A DNA stretch of 64,000 nt from Hydra vulgaris (GCF_038396675.1 NC_088931.1:40285001-40349000), one strand, 5' to 3'; positions 42,301 to 58,200 are shown, numbered from the stretch's first letter. Numbers and translations: made by a program. Notes: generated by a model not told the origin, from the letters alone.

Positions 42301-45300
42301 TTCAAAATGATTTTTTTTTTTTTAATATTAGGTTTATTTACAAAAAACATTTTTAGTCACTTTCGAAAAAATTCTCGTTCAGCTGCATTTAACCTTATTT
42401 TAAATAATTGTGTTTCAAATAATAAAGTTTACATTTTATAGAACATTTATGCCTACGCATAAAACCACAAAAACTAATTATTATGCTCAAATAATGAAAT
42501 TAGGATTTGTCCGATAACTTCCGCATCACCCATTACCTCATTCTGAGGAAACTTTGTTTTAACAAGTTATATATTTTATTTCATTATTAGACCAAAGTAA
42601 CTTACCATATGTATCTGGTTTAACTTTTCTTTTAACAAAATATAGTCAAGAAAGACCTAAAAACAACACAAATAAAATAATATTCTATTTATATATTATT
42701 TATGTAAATAATGACATAATGCCTTGATACCAAATAAAATTTATGATAAACTAAAAGAATTTAATAACAGATTACTTGTCCACCAAGTTTCCAGTTTTTT
42801 ATCGTACAACAGCGTTCAGGTAAACACAAATCTTTCAAAATGTTCTTCAAGTTTTCATAATCCTCTTAAAAATTTTTATCAGTATTTTTAATTTTTCAAC
42901 ATTTAAAAATAACAGAGTACTATTAAAATTGTGTACCTTCAATAATTGCATCCGCTGCCAAATTATCTATGGCAGCAACATGAGCTAATCCCCAATGCCC
43001 TGCTCTGATTAAATGAATAGTTTCTTCATATCTTCTGCCAATGTATTTTGCATGTAGTGCCTGATCAATAAAATCAATAAATTCCAACAAAAACAAAATT
43101 AACAAAAAAATGACTATAAACAAACAGAAAAACGACAGACCAACAGTTCAAATATTTAACCTTAGCTTCATGCATCCAATGTTCAGGTATTTGAAAATCT
43201 TTAATGATCATCTGCTCTTGTTCTGTGAACTGCATATCACCCTCCTTCTCATTTATTAAACAGTATCTTGAAAGAATGCGTTTTACAGAACTCTCTCGTC
43301 TAAAAATTAAACAAGAAAAAAAAAGAAGACATTTTAGAATATTAAATACTTTTTGCCAAAAAAACTTTTTTTTACTAAAAAATATCTGCAAAGTTTTTAC
43401 GTTTCATTATCTCTCAAATGCATGAGAACAAAAACTGCCCACTGCCATAAACCAATACTTTCTAGTTGTGCAGCATAACTATATTGCAATAGAGCATGGC
43501 GATCATCATTTAAGTGAGTGTAACCAAGATTTTCTAAAACTCTTTGAAGGTGCCAACTATAAAAAAAATCAATAAATAACTTCATATGAAATTAAAAAAA
43601 GAAAAAAAAAAAAGAAAAGAATAACTTAAAATTACCTGAGATGATAGTCGACCATATTATTGACATGGGTATTGGGTGTTAAAAGTTTTTCAAGTAAATG
43701 TTCTCGTTTACAATAAAGATTTAGAATATGATAACAAATATCCTTTGAGGTACCTTCTTCATCACTTTTTTGGTACGTAGGATGAGGGTAAGACGAATAA
43801 GATCCATATGTTTCAGTCCCCTTAAAATAAAAATCCACTTTTATTTATGCGTGAAATGAAATTACTAAAAATTAGTAAACCAATGTAAATTAACAAAAAC
43901 TTCAAAGGTTAAAATAACTCAATAAAAATAAAATATGATAACAAGTTTAAAAAAAAATGATTAAAAAAAAATTAAAACACACCTTAAATGAATATTGGTA
44001 TTCTTTAAAAGCATCATTAATTGTGGCTGTGGCTGGACAATAGTACCTATAATATTATATGTAGATTATCTTCATGCATTGCATTACCTGTACTGCATAT
44101 ATACACAAAATATAGATTTATATCATACACACACAGGTTTGGCAAAAACCCAGTTTTTTTTTGGATAAACTTGGGCTTTATTTTTATTTCGTATTTGTTA
44201 AACTTTTTTTTTTTTTTAATGGTATTGAAAATTAGTATAACTTTTAATACCATTGAAAATTATACTAATTTTTAATAATTTATAACAAGAACTTTTCAAA
44301 TTATTTTGAAAAAGATTTTTAAACATAATTTAAAACTGTATTTATTTAAAAAATAATACTAAACAAAGTTTTTTTGCTATAACAAAAGTTAATCAAGATA
44401 CACAAACTCTCAATCAATGACTGCAGCTATAAAAGTATGACATCATCAATGACTTTTACAATAATGACTTCATGTGTTAAAATTTTATTTTTTTGAGACT
44501 ATAAATGTATATAAGTCAAAATAATTAGATAAAAAAATGCTAATTAGATGCAAATATTTATCTTTCTATTTATAGTAAATAAGTTAAGTAAATAAATAAA
44601 ACAAATCATTTGAATGTTAACTTAAATATATGTGCATGATAACATAATTTAATCTAATTTAATTTAATAAAAAGCTTATAACAAAGTCTGGCATACTAGT
44701 TTTCTCTTTTCATGGGATGTATTTGGAAAAGTTATTAAATCTATTGAATCATTCTGATTGCAGTAGTAAAGTTGTCCTAGGTCCTAGATAGACAGCAATC
44801 TCTTTCTTTTCAAGTAATCTCTGGAATACCTCAAGGTTCCATCCTTAGTTTCTACTTTAGGTATCTTCTATCTTGATTTCATTTGCTACCTCTATTAATC
44901 CCCTTTCCATTCTTGTATAAAATACAACAAAGTTTTTATTTTTCATTTAGTGATAAAATAATCTTGCAGGAAAAACAAAACAACAACAAAACAAAAAGAC
45001 TTATTGTGTGTATATAGTATTGTGTGATAACATAAGGTATAACCAATAGTTTTGCTTGTTTATGATTTGGAATTATAATGATAAAAAAGAGGGTTGCAGC
45101 AACAATTAAAAAAAAAAGAAAGAAAAGAAAAGCTTCAACTAGATAAAAAATATTATATAATAATTGAGGGTTGTAAATATTCTAAATGTAATTATTTATA
45201 GGCACCACTAATTTAATTTCAAGCATCTACATTAATCTCTATTGGCATTATTCATGTTCTGTCTTTGCTTCCTAATTCTTAGCTCTACAGCTGCTTGTAA

Positions 45301-45581
45301 CCTGTAATACTTTAACTGCTTGTAACCTTGTAATACTTTAACTTTAAGCTTCCTTAACTGAAATAGCCCACTCAACCTTAACTAGTTAACAGTAATATCA
45401 ATTAAGTTGAATACAGTAATAAAATTAAAAAAAAATTACCATAAATGCAAAGCAAGACTTCTCTTCCAATTTAGTTTTTCACATAAACTGATAATGTTTT
45501 TTTTAGATTTCCAAACCATCATACCAGACATTAACACATATAACTTTAAACGATTTACATTCATGAACAAATCGATCTATA

Positions 45582-45673
<92 letters not shown>

Positions 45674-48600
45674 CTTTATACTAGAGATGTAATTAAAACA
45701 ATATTAAAAATAAGAAGTCTGCTATCAGCACTTTAATGTACTCTGTAAACCAAATATGCCTTGCTGAAGGGTTTTAATTTGTTTCAAACAAAATTATTAA
45801 TGACTAATTAAAAAAGGAAAATTATAGTGTTTTTTTTAATATTAAGATAATGCAAGATTTTTGTAAAGTTTTAGATAAACAATATTTATTATGCGGAATA
45901 ACCAAAATCTTTTTTAACAAGATAATAAGAAATTAAGAACATATTGTATATTTATATTTGCTTAAAAAAGTCATACCAATGACCACATAAAGTGAACTTT
46001 TGTAAAGTTTTTGGCAAAATTAATTTAACGTACTTTTGTAAAGTTTTTGGCAAAAGTAATTTAACATGTATTTTTAATCTTTTTAACATGTACACAATGA
46101 TTGGATGCTTACTTTCAAAAAGAAGCAATCATGTTGTACTTTTCTAAATACCAACCTTTTTTTTTCTAAACTTATAATTAGGAGAAAGAATAACAATTTA
46201 AAAAAAAAATTATTTGATTAAAGTCTTAACTATATTTACTGAATCCTATTAAGTTGAAAAAAAATAATTTAAAAAAGCACTTAAACTGAGTTTTATCATT
46301 ATTTGCATCTCCCCATGTTTACATCTTTCATTAGTTGTGTAGTTGATTATGAAACAAATAAAGATGAACATGCAAAAATCACGATGAAAACAAAGATAGA
46401 CATGCAAAAAAGATTGCTGAACTATAGTGTTACCTGTAAAAGGATATTTTATTTAATAACAGTTAAACAATAATAAACTACTCAGTTTTCTTATAGTTTA
46501 CTAAATTAAAAAGCTCTTTCAAATAATAAATATTTCAGTGAACTAGGAAAAATGCTAAATACAATTACAGAGCTAAACAAAAACAAAACTTTGAAAAAAT
46601 AACCACTTATAACCTTGCTTGACTGCATACTTAAGGATCTTTCTGCTGATCAGGCTCATGGTTACAAAAATGTAATAAAATACAGCTGAAGCATTACCTG
46701 AGAATTTATTAAACCTTGTCCCTAGGTTTATGACCAAAGTTTATTAAATAAGTCCTGTTTTTCATTCCAAATATAAGGAAAAATCTTCAAAATCTATATT
46801 TGATTCTCGAAATTATAGTGGTTGTGTATTTATCTGCTGGTGTATGGTGAATGGTGTATGTTTCAACTAAAAAGTTGTTACTATAGTAATAATAATGGTG
46901 AAGAGATCGGCATGGTGTTTGCATTGCATTATTCAGACTTTTTTGTATTCCAACAATAAAGAAAAAATTTAAGAATGCAACATGTGCTAAAGATTAAACG
47001 GGAAGAAAAAGATAATACTCAATTCAGAGACAATTCAATAAGATGTTGCAAAGCCATGAGTAAAAATACTAATGCTGATAAATTGACTAAACTAATTGAA
47101 TTAAAAGATTCAGTTTACAAATAACTTTTTCAACAAATCTCACAACCCATTTGGTGTACTTCTTTGTTTGAGTTTCAACTTGCAATAAATTTCCTGATTT
47201 ACTGCAATCGCTACCCCTGTGTGTCTACAATTAAGTAGTGTGCATGCAACAAGAAACTAAACTAAATCTGAATTAATGGGGTGAAGTGTAAAACTCACGA
47301 ACAAATTATTTTATTTAAATGTTAATGCAGACTTAGCAGTGATTCACTTAAATTATTGAGATCTCTTATTACCTAAAAAAGTAAGCAAAGCAAACTTAAT
47401 CAAGTATAAGTCAAACTTTGATTGTTTGGGGGTCGTTTAAGCCATAGTTCTGATTTTTTAATAATTAATAATCTATTGATATTATTTTTGCCCTTTTTGT
47501 CTTGTCTTGTTCATTAAGTTTTTGTTTATTTTGTTTATTTACTTTGTTGCTGGTTTTCAGCAAATGTTTCTTTCAAGATGCTTCATGTTTAGTTTTTATG
47601 AGTAGTAACCAAACCTTGTACACTTTAAAGTTTTGCACTTAGCTTCAAACTTATTTAGCTTTTCAAACATCGCTTTCTTAAAGATCAAGGATGATCTGAA
47701 ATCAAATATGAATTGAGAAATGTATGAGTAAATTAAAAAAAAAGATGAATATAAACAACTTTTAAACAGTATCATCCAAAGCTCACACTTGGTCTGCAAT
47801 CATGGTTCTATTTTCACAGCATACTGAACTATGATAACAAAAATAAAATATGAATTACAGAATGTTTTGGACAAAAGTTAACGCTCTTTTTAGTTGCTTT
47901 TCTATTGTTTATATATATTAAATATGCCAAAATTGAGTTGTTAAAAAAATAAATTTGTTTGAAATTTTAATTTCAAAAATGATATTCTAATTTCTTGTAA
48001 ATAAAGAAACTGATTCAAAAGAATTTTCTCAAAACTTCAATCTTCAACTTTTTCAAAATTTTTAAATTGATTTAGTTAAGTTTTTTTTATATTCAAATAA
48101 TTTGATTGGTTTGATTTTTGTCTTTTTTTGTTTGTTTGATTTTAACCATATAAATGGCTCACTTAACCATACTAAATATCAGAATGATATTAAAAATTGA
48201 TATTAAAACTAGATATCAAAATTTGATATTTCAGCTAAAATACTGAACTTATTTAAATGTAATTGAACAAATTGAAAATTAAAACTCTTCCTCCTAATTG
48301 ATCATTTTTATTTATTTAATAAAAAATATGATCAATCAGGATTTTTTTTTAAATTAAAAGCCAGATCTTTCAGGCAAAACATTTTTTTTGATGTGTGCAT
48401 GTGTGTGTATACATATAAACTTAATAGGTTTAAAACATAGTTTAGTACATTAGACTCTTCCCACTGAGTCAACTGACTTCGAAGGTAATGTTTTAAATGA
48501 TGATCACCAGCTGATTGAGAAAGTAATGATGCAAGTCGAAATTCTTTATTATCTTTTGCAACTTGACATGCAGAACATAATTTATTTCCAGAAAGAAAAC

Positions 48601-51600
48601 TGAAAATTACAGAGAGATGTCCATCATCCTTAAAAAAAATGATTCCAAAATTATTAATAAAATAAAGCATAGAAAAATGTCTCAATTAACTCAGTCCTAC
48701 AACCTTCTACCATTTTCTATTTACCTTAACTTTATTAGTCAATACTTCTTCATTAACCTCTTCTTCTAAAACAATTTCAAGCCATTTTGAAAGCGCAGTG
48801 CGTCGTAAAGATTGATTTTCATATTTAGAATTTTCTTCAACTAAAATAATGCAGATATAAATAGCTAATTAAAACAAAAATACTGGTAAGTGATGTTAAG
48901 TTGTAACACCACTAACACCACACCAGTAACAAAACAAAAAATTATTGCAGTAACAAGATAAAAAAAAAATGATGGAAGAAATGAAAAAATAATAACTAGT
49001 AGGTATTTTAAGAATAAACTTATTAATTTAAAACTCTTTGTGAAGATTTTTTTTTTTTTAATTTAATTAGTTAAAGATAATAACTGATAAAAGATTGATA
49101 GACTAAGATAATAACTGATAAAAAAAGATTTAAAATAATTTTGAACCAAAAAAGAAACAGATAAAATCAAGATTGTTATTTGTAATTATTTCCTTAATAA
49201 AAAAGAATTCTAAACTTTCTATAAGAACTCTGTTTCTTTAGTTTCAAATTTTCAAGACTTGATAAGTTTGCTGGAATGGAATCAGAAATAAGAAATTAGT
49301 GAGCACAATAAAGAGAGGCAATCTTAGCAGATGCTAATTTTAAAATGAATTAGATGTATGGTTTTTATGAGATGTTAATAGTGGAAGTTGAACTAAAAAA
49401 AAACATTAGGAAGGTTTTAATTCATCAATTTAGGAATATCAACATTATTCAAGAATGTTTAGTAGAAAACAACGTTTTTGGCTTCACTAGCCACAAAAAA
49501 TACTTTTGTTTGGGTTAAACAAGCCACTCAGCAGCCACTGGAAACAAGCTGTCACAGATTTAGCATCACTTTGAGGATTGGCTGCTTATTCTAATCAATC
49601 AAAAAATGATGAATTTTTATAAAGCCAGGTCTATATGGCTGTATAATTAACAAATAGAGGCACTCCACTCTACTCCAGATGTATGATTGCCACTCCACTC
49701 TACTCCAGATGTATGATTGCTAATAAGATCACTAATAAACAATATAATACAATACAAAAAATAAACAAAACAATACCATAGATGCAATCTTGTGGTACCT
49801 TATCATTTATTGAAAAAGAGTTATTTTCATCAAATAAAAAACATCAAATAGATCATAAAAGAGAGCTTCACTCAGCTTCATAGACTCAAAGGTATAATTT
49901 TTCATAATATTGATTAAATTTCCCGAAAATGTCATAACACAGAAACAGATTGACATAATACTGTATCAAAAATGTCATAACAAAGAAACAAAATGTTGTA
50001 ACAAAAATATATATATATATATGCATATAAAATATGTTCATCAACTTTACAGAAATATACAATGTTCATCAACTTTACAGAAATATATCATGTTCATCAA
50101 CTTTACAGAAATATATTATGTTCATTATCTTTAAAGAAATATATTATGTTCATTAACTTTAAAGAAATTTATTATGTTCATTAACTTTACAGAAATATAT
50201 TATGTTCATCAACTTTACAGAAATATAATTTGTTCATTAGATTTTTAGAAAATATTATGTTCATTAACCTTAAAGAAATAAATTATGTTTATTTATTTTA
50301 CAGAAATGTATTAAATTAATTTTACAGAAACTATATTCATCAACTTTAAACAACTACCATTGTTTGGAGAACTAAATGTAATAAATTGATACAACTAATA
50401 ATCTTCGAAATATTTATTATGTTTTCTGTTTTTCTTTTTTCTTCTATTATTGTTACAACATTAAATAACAATTTGAAATAAATGTTATATTTAAAAAAAC
50501 AAAACTTTAAATCTAAATTTTTTTATGCATTTATTATATAATAACAATTACAATAGGTTATATAAAAGCTTACCTGGATCTAGTTTACCCCAAAGAGCAT
50601 CAACCAATTGCCATACCTCAGAGTGAACAGAAAAAAACTTTTTTTCAAACTTTGCTAATAAAAAAAGAAAAAAAAAGATTCAAAATAACAAATAACAATT
50701 CAAAACACTAGCACTAACAAAATATACAAATAAATACGAGCAAGTACTAACAAATACTCAACTATTGCTAATTAAGTATTAATACTTACAAGTAGCTTGT
50801 TTAAACTGTAAAGACTTTTCAGCATAACTTTTAATAGCATTATAAAGAGAAGACAATTTTGGCTTTTTTAGAGAGCTACTTGAGTCAAAAGTAAATTCAG
50901 TGTTTTTTAATGCTATGTTCAAACAATCCTTAAAAAAAAATCATTTTACAAGTATAAAAAAGTATATATTGAATACAAACTTCTTTGGGCTACATATTGC
51001 TATTAAAAACTTACTGCAATAAACTGTGTACTTCCCTGATGAACATCAGAATTTAAACGTTCAACGTTAACAAACATATTGGAAAGACCAAATGGAGACT
51101 GAGTACAAGACTGAGTGAAGTTTCCTGAATATAACCCTTGCTTTAAAGTCTCTGCTTTAGGTATTCCAACACAGTCTCCCATGTGAACAAAACTTAACCC
51201 ATTATTCCATCGCACATGAAATTCTCTTCCATGTGTTAAACTAGCATCTGCCAAAAGCCATGTTTTTCTGTATAGCAATGACTTTTCGTAAGGTACTAAG
51301 CCATATGAACGACATTTAATAAAAATATTGGGATTTTCAGTATTATCAACTTGAATTATCTCTTTATCAGATGCTAAAAAAAACAAACAACCTGATTATC
51401 TCTCTTCTATTTTTTATTTATAAAAAAATTATACCAAATCTTAGAACAAAAAACTTACAAGCATAAATTTGCTGCTTTAAACTGCTTTTAAATAAATTGA
51501 CTTTTTTAGCTTTAGGTTCACTCTGAACTGTATTATCTAAAGTTAAGTTAAGAAACACAGAATTATTTAATGAGTCAGGTGGATTTTTTGATTTCGAAAT

Positions 51601-52193
51601 ATCAAGTTTCTGAAAAACAGAAGATGAGCGTCTCGACTCATTAAATATAGATGTATTTGAAAAGAGATGATTTTCTCTTCTTGCAGGTTTTTGCTTAACA
51701 TCAACCATATCCTCGTCATCACAAAGGATAGATGTTTTCATTCCTTGCAAAGTGAATGGCTTAACTTGAGACACTCGACCAAGTTGATGAGAAAATGGAA
51801 GATAATCTTGTTCCATTTGTGTTTCATAGTTAAACTCTATAAAAATTAAATACATTTTATAAAAAGCAAAAAAAAAAAAACTTTTTTTTTTGTATTTAAA
51901 ACAGAAACTGCAAATAATTCGAAAAACTTAAAATTTTATAACATCAATAGATTTCAATAGAACTTATTTTTAAATAGAACTTAATAATAAAATTCCACTT
52001 TAAATACCATTTTGAGAACTCATACTAGATTGCACTGGCATTTGATTGTCATCTTCTTTATCATCCATTTCAGTGTCAGATGTTTCTTTGCTTATTGTTA
52101 ATTCTAGTCCAGGATTAAAGCTTTTAATAGGAAAACGATCTTTTACTTCCTCTTTTACAAGTGATATAATCTCTTCCTAATAAATGAAAATGC

Positions 52194-52257
<64 letters not shown>

Positions 52258-55200
52258 GCATACTTAATAAATATTAAATTCAAGGGCGCCCATGGCACCC
52301 CTAAATTTTTTTTAGCAACCATTTACTTATATATATTTATTGTTATTGCATTACAAAATGACAATAATTGTAAACCATAGATATTGCTATTGTTTCTAAA
52401 AAAAATTAATACAATAACAATAGTTATTGTTTCTGTTATCGTTTTCATTACAATTACAATAGTCTAAAACCTAGTCACAAGTTTTGAATATTTTTAAATA
52501 ACCACAAAACAATTCTCTAAAAAAACATAAGTTTACCTGTTTTTAAATACATTGTTATTGGTTAGATGTCTCGTAAAAATTTTTTTTGTATATTTATTAA
52601 GTATAAGCTTATGTCAATTATAAAGAAAATATTATTAGTATGATAAAATCTCATAACAAATAAGTTATGACTGCAAGTTGACATTTTGCAGCAGTATGAA
52701 AAATGTGGACATCATTTTAAAAAACGTTCATTTTAATAATCCTACTTCAATATATTATCTTATTAATTCTTTTATTATTATTATCATTTTCTATTGTATA
52801 ATTTGAAGGGTAGGGGTGGAGGGGGTAGAATTATAACCAATACATTTAATATTCTATGTAAGTATGACTATTATATTATGCTAGTGGCTTTTTGCCTAGA
52901 TATTAGCATTACTTCAGAAGTCATGTTTGAAGACAAAATTTTGACATTTGAAGATTTCAAAAGCCATCTAATTATGGATGGCTTGTTGTGAAGCAGTGCA
53001 TTAATCTGATGCGCTATTATAGCAGTGTCATTTAAATTTGCATTTAAATCTAAAAAATATTTAACAAAATAAATGGATGTAAAAATGTTTGCACTGTTAG
53101 AACCATCTAGAATTAATTAGTGATATGGTGATCCCCTCAGGAATGTATTGCAATAACTAATGGTTATTGCAATACATTCAATAAATAATCTGACCTGCAT
53201 CTGACCTCAAAGACCTGCACTAAAGTCACTTGTCAGAGACCTTGCAGCAGGTCTGTTTAATATACATACACACACAATGATTATAAGTAGAAAAAGAAAA
53301 CTTATTGCAACAAGTTCATAAAAACTTTAAGAAAGCTTAAAAATGAACAACATGGAACCATAAAAACTTAAAGAAATATTACATTATTGACCATGATTGT
53401 TCCATAAAACACCATTATGGTTTCACAAAAATAAAAATACTAATGAGAAGCATGCGAACTTCATTATCAATCAAATAATAACTAACATCATTAAGAAAAA
53501 GTTCATGAAACAATATGATTGAATAACATAAATAAATTTATTTATTTTATATAAATAAAAATCTTTTTTAATTACAATTGAATTAACAGTTTTATTGAAT
53601 GCCAATATAACCAATAACAAAGAATCTATAAAATTATATACCTGTGTGCCAAACTTTTCAAAATGAATACTTTCATCAATAATATAAGAAAGTTCCTTTT
53701 CCTTCTTCAAACTAAGTAAAGATTTTTTTGTGTGCTCTATTTCTGCATCTTCGCCGATAAATTGCTCGTGCAAGCCATACCGTGTAAAGTGGTTAACCTA
53801 ACATTCAAACATATTGAAAGCATTGTGGTTTATTTTAGAAAAATTTATTCATTTAAAAATTTATTTTATAAAACTTTAGAACTTTAAAATATGATTTTTT
53901 ATTAATATAATTAAAAACTTTTTAATTATGTTATTGAAAATAACAATTGTCATTTGAAAATAAAAATTATGCTATTATTCATTACTAAACAAATTTGACT
54001 AAAATTGCCATTTTTTTATGTCAGCATTTTTAAAAAAACTTACTCTAAACACCCATGCACCTTCCTTTGGCTTGTAATCAAGAAACATAGCATCCATGGC
54101 AAGTGTTTTTTCTTCAATACGATCAATAAAACCACTTGCTTTCAATCTTTCTGGAGTCTATTGAATTAAAATATACTGCATACAGTTTATATATAATTTA
54201 CACATGTTTAGGGTCTCACTAACACTTTAGTTATTCGTTTCTAACAAAAGTGTTGAGCTCTATTTATTACTCTCTATTTAACAAGAAGCATGGTAACGAG
54301 GTTACGTTAACAAGAGGCTGTTATATCTTTAATATTTTATTTAAAGCTAATTGTATGCAACGTTCAAGAGTATTGTATTACAATGGTGAGTACATACAAA
54401 AACGAAGTAAGTTGCTGAGGTATCAACAGTTATACACCCTTTTAGACTTTTTTTTAAATTATAACACTTAGAAAACACAATAACCTCTTAAGTTATAGGG
54501 TTTTCAGTTCTTGACAAGGAGCTAACTATAAAAAAATTTATACATTGTTTAATGACCTAAATATTTAACAACTATTTTAAAATTTAATACCTAAGAAAAT
54601 TAATTTAATAACATTTTACAGTCCAAAATTTTTTTATTTTTAATATTCAATTTCGAAAAATAAAGCTTTCATCTGTGTAAGATGGAACTATTGCTAAGAA
54701 AGGTAAATTCTATTTTTAAAGAATACAGATAAATTCTATTATTAAAGAATACAGATAAATTCTATTCTTAAATAATACAGATCAATTCTATTCATAAAGA
54801 AAGGTACAGATTAATTCCATTCTTAATGAAAGGTAAAGATGCATAAACCTCTATTCTTTTCATTTTTATAATAAATCATTCTACTATTTAGTGGCAACAA
54901 CATCTTATACCATCATTAATAATGTATATAACATATCTCTTTAAAAATGATTAAACGAATTTGGATGATTAAACGAATTTTGTAGTCTTAAGTGGCGACA
55001 ACAATTTGAACCATCGGTAAATTTACAACTTTTTTGGAGATATCAAACACTTGGAATTACTTTGCAACTCATGTACAGGTCAAAATAAAAAAAACAATGA
55101 TTCATTTCCCAGATTTTCAAATTAGGAAATCAGTGGAGAAAGTTTGATTCAACCAAAACCTTTCCTCTGATTTCCTAACTCAAGATATTTTTTCCCAAAT

Positions 55201-58200
55201 TCAGATATGATTGGCCGAAAGAGACCATTCCTATCCTAAGTGTGGTAAAAATATTGGGTCTTACCAATTGCAAGAAAAATACTGGCTTTAGACTGGCATA
55301 AAATATTTAAAGCTGCTAAAAAAAAACCAAGTCCTTAAGATAATCCAAAATATGGTAACAAATGTCTCAGTTTTTAAATCTCTGTATAAAGCTGGATGTC
55401 TCGTAGCTATGAAACCTCTAAAAGAAATTATACTCTCAAGTAAATCACTTGAAGCAACAAATAATAGAGATTCATGGAATGTATCTATCCATAACATTAA
55501 GGATTACTAATTTGTCTAATGTTCAAATGTAACTTTTAATAGCGTTAATTAATGTTCAACAGCAATCCAATAATGCTGTTTTGTTGAGTCTGTAAAAGAA
55601 AAAATATCCTTATTATTACTTCAGTACCTGAAATTAGAACGATAATCTAAGAGATAATCTTTAAAAATTTCTTTGTTGTTTTGTTGGTGAGTTCTACTGA
55701 GTCCCAGCTCTGAAAAGTATCTGACATTACTTGGGCTAAAGTAAAGGATGCTAGTCAATGTTCTGAACACCTAACCCTCTAGTGAGCAATGGCCAAAAAA
55801 ATTGGTGATTTCGCAAATTGATTGCTGTTTCGATTCAAAAAAAATAATTCAAGTTTTTTGAAACATTTCTTTGTTTTTTACTGTTGTTTGCTATCATACA
55901 TACGTTGCTATCATACATACAGCGCTATACAAAGTTGTTAAAATATTAACATAAATTGAAAAACTCAGAGGTAAAGAAATTTTGTAACCTAATTTAATAA
56001 AAATAACTGCCGATTAGGGATTTAAACAGAGCTGATCGCAAACTAGTAACATGTAAACTGTTTAGTTAAATAAATGTTAAGTCTATAATTTTGCTTACTT
56101 TTCAACTTCACTTTCACTTAAAGTAATTTGAAATTTGAAAATGGAACTCATCTATGGAACCATTTAAAACGTGACCGTAAAAAGCTACACGAAAAAGCAT
56201 CTAAAAAGCACGCATCTGCTACAAAAAAAAATGCTGATAACATAATTGAAAAATCATCAGGCTCTTCATAAAACTCACATTTTATTGAACCTCGAATAAA
56301 TAAATAATGGAATAAAAAAAAAAGATCATGCAATGCTTAGATTTATTTGATCATTTGAGACAGCTCCTGGATCTGGCTTCATCAATTTGTGCTTGGTCAG
56401 GGGTGTACACTCGTTCTTTTGTCGGTCGGCAGAAGGGTGACTGAAAGTAATCAGTTCATTAATTTTGGTTGCTCCCCAATTTTTTGAGTCGCCCGTCACA
56501 ATTTTTATAAACATTTTTGCATTTAGCGGAGTTCTCGCATATTCTATTCATTTTTCATTATAGGGCTAAGTGTAGACTAGAAATATTTTGCGTAAATAAA
56601 AGTAATATTGTAAACTATTGATCACGTTCACTTTTCTACTTTCAGATAAAACACATGCCGATATATGTCATTAGGTTTTTCAATTGAGTTGAGCACTTTA
56701 TCAAAAATATATGCGCTCTTTTTTACAACAACAAAGTATTGACAGATATAAAAAAAAATAATTTACAAATACTTTAAGACCCTTTGCTTTTAATTAGTTG
56801 TAATTATTAAGATCATATTTGTTACGGTAGCCTGAATACTATTGATATTTTGAAAGTATTTTAAAGTACTGCATAATTAAATGTAAATTTAAACTGCATT
56901 AAAAATTTTAACTGATTTAACAAAAAATATTAATAGAATCTAGATTCGGTATTTGAAAATATTTACTTTTAATTTATTTCTTAAAACAATCTTATACTTA
57001 ACATTATCTTTTGTTTGTTTATTATAATTTATTTATTTATTTTAATTTTTACGTATTTAATGTAGTATTTTTAATATTATAAACAGATTATAAACAATTT
57101 ATAGATAAACTTTATAAGTTACCAATAAGTTATTTGTAAAGGTAATTTATGTTCATAAATATATTACTTTAAAAGAACTTTACACGATATTGAACTAGTA
57201 AGAAACAAAAAAATTTTAATATATATACAATATATAAATACATTGGTGAAAAGAATTCTCTTAAACAAAATCACTTCTATTTATAAGAAAAAAAATTATT
57301 ATAAGAAAAATATTTTTTTATAAGAAAAATAAGTGAATTAATAAAAAACAAAAATTTTTAAATTTATTGGTGAAAAGAATTCTCTTAATCAAAACCATTC
57401 CATTTTATAAGAAAAAAGAAACTTTTTTAATTTACTTTTGCATCTATGATAATCTATGACGGATTTTTTACGTAATAAATTAGTTTGCAGGCCATAAGAT
57501 AATAAAGAATATAAAAATAATAATAAATAACAAAGACCATAAAAAACTTTTTTAATAAAAGCTGCGAAACTATTTTACATTGATTTGAAATTAAATTTTA
57601 CATTCCTTCCAAACTAAATTTAAATCTTTAAAATCATTTTTAATTTAAAGTCTTTTAAAATTAATTTTTTTTTAATAAAACAAGTTGTTTCTTTAAAAAA
57701 CTTGTGGTTAAATATCTTTTTTTTACGACCTAATAATTTCTGAATAAATGTCACATAAACAATAATTTGAAAATTCCACAAAAAAAATTAGTTTTATTAC
57801 TTTATCTCTAAATCCTTAAATAAAATTTGTGAAAAAAAAATTAAAATAAAACAGTATTTTTGATTAAATGATAAAACTTTCGTTTTTATTTAGGAAGTAT
57901 TTTGTTAAATACATTTAAATGCTCGTACAATTTTCTAATTAATAATAGAGAAAATGGAAACAAACTTTGACACTTTTAAAATATAGTTTTATAGAACTAT
58001 TGAATCAGAAAAAAAAATCAATAGTCGCCTTTTTTGCATCAAAGGAATATTTTTAGTCACTCTTTACAAAATTCGGTTGTCTGGTACTGTCAGATGACCA
58101 CGAGTGTACATCCCTGTTGGTGTTTATTCAAGGGCAATATCTACCACCGCACCTAACCAACTTAGGAATTTGAGTGATATGGTTGATGATCTATATAATA

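Noticed and set aside
45407-45736. 109-codon plus-strand frame with poly-(TH)
   Set aside because: Translation of the CA microsatellite and antisense to a NUP98 exon.
46620-46830. LINE RT fragment ([14 protein letters not shown])
   Set aside because: Only one weak motif and no consistent frame around it; too little to call.
55320-55500. Tc1-type transposase scrap ([17 protein letters not shown])
   Set aside because: Resemblance limited to a few residues; no catalytic motif or TIR found.
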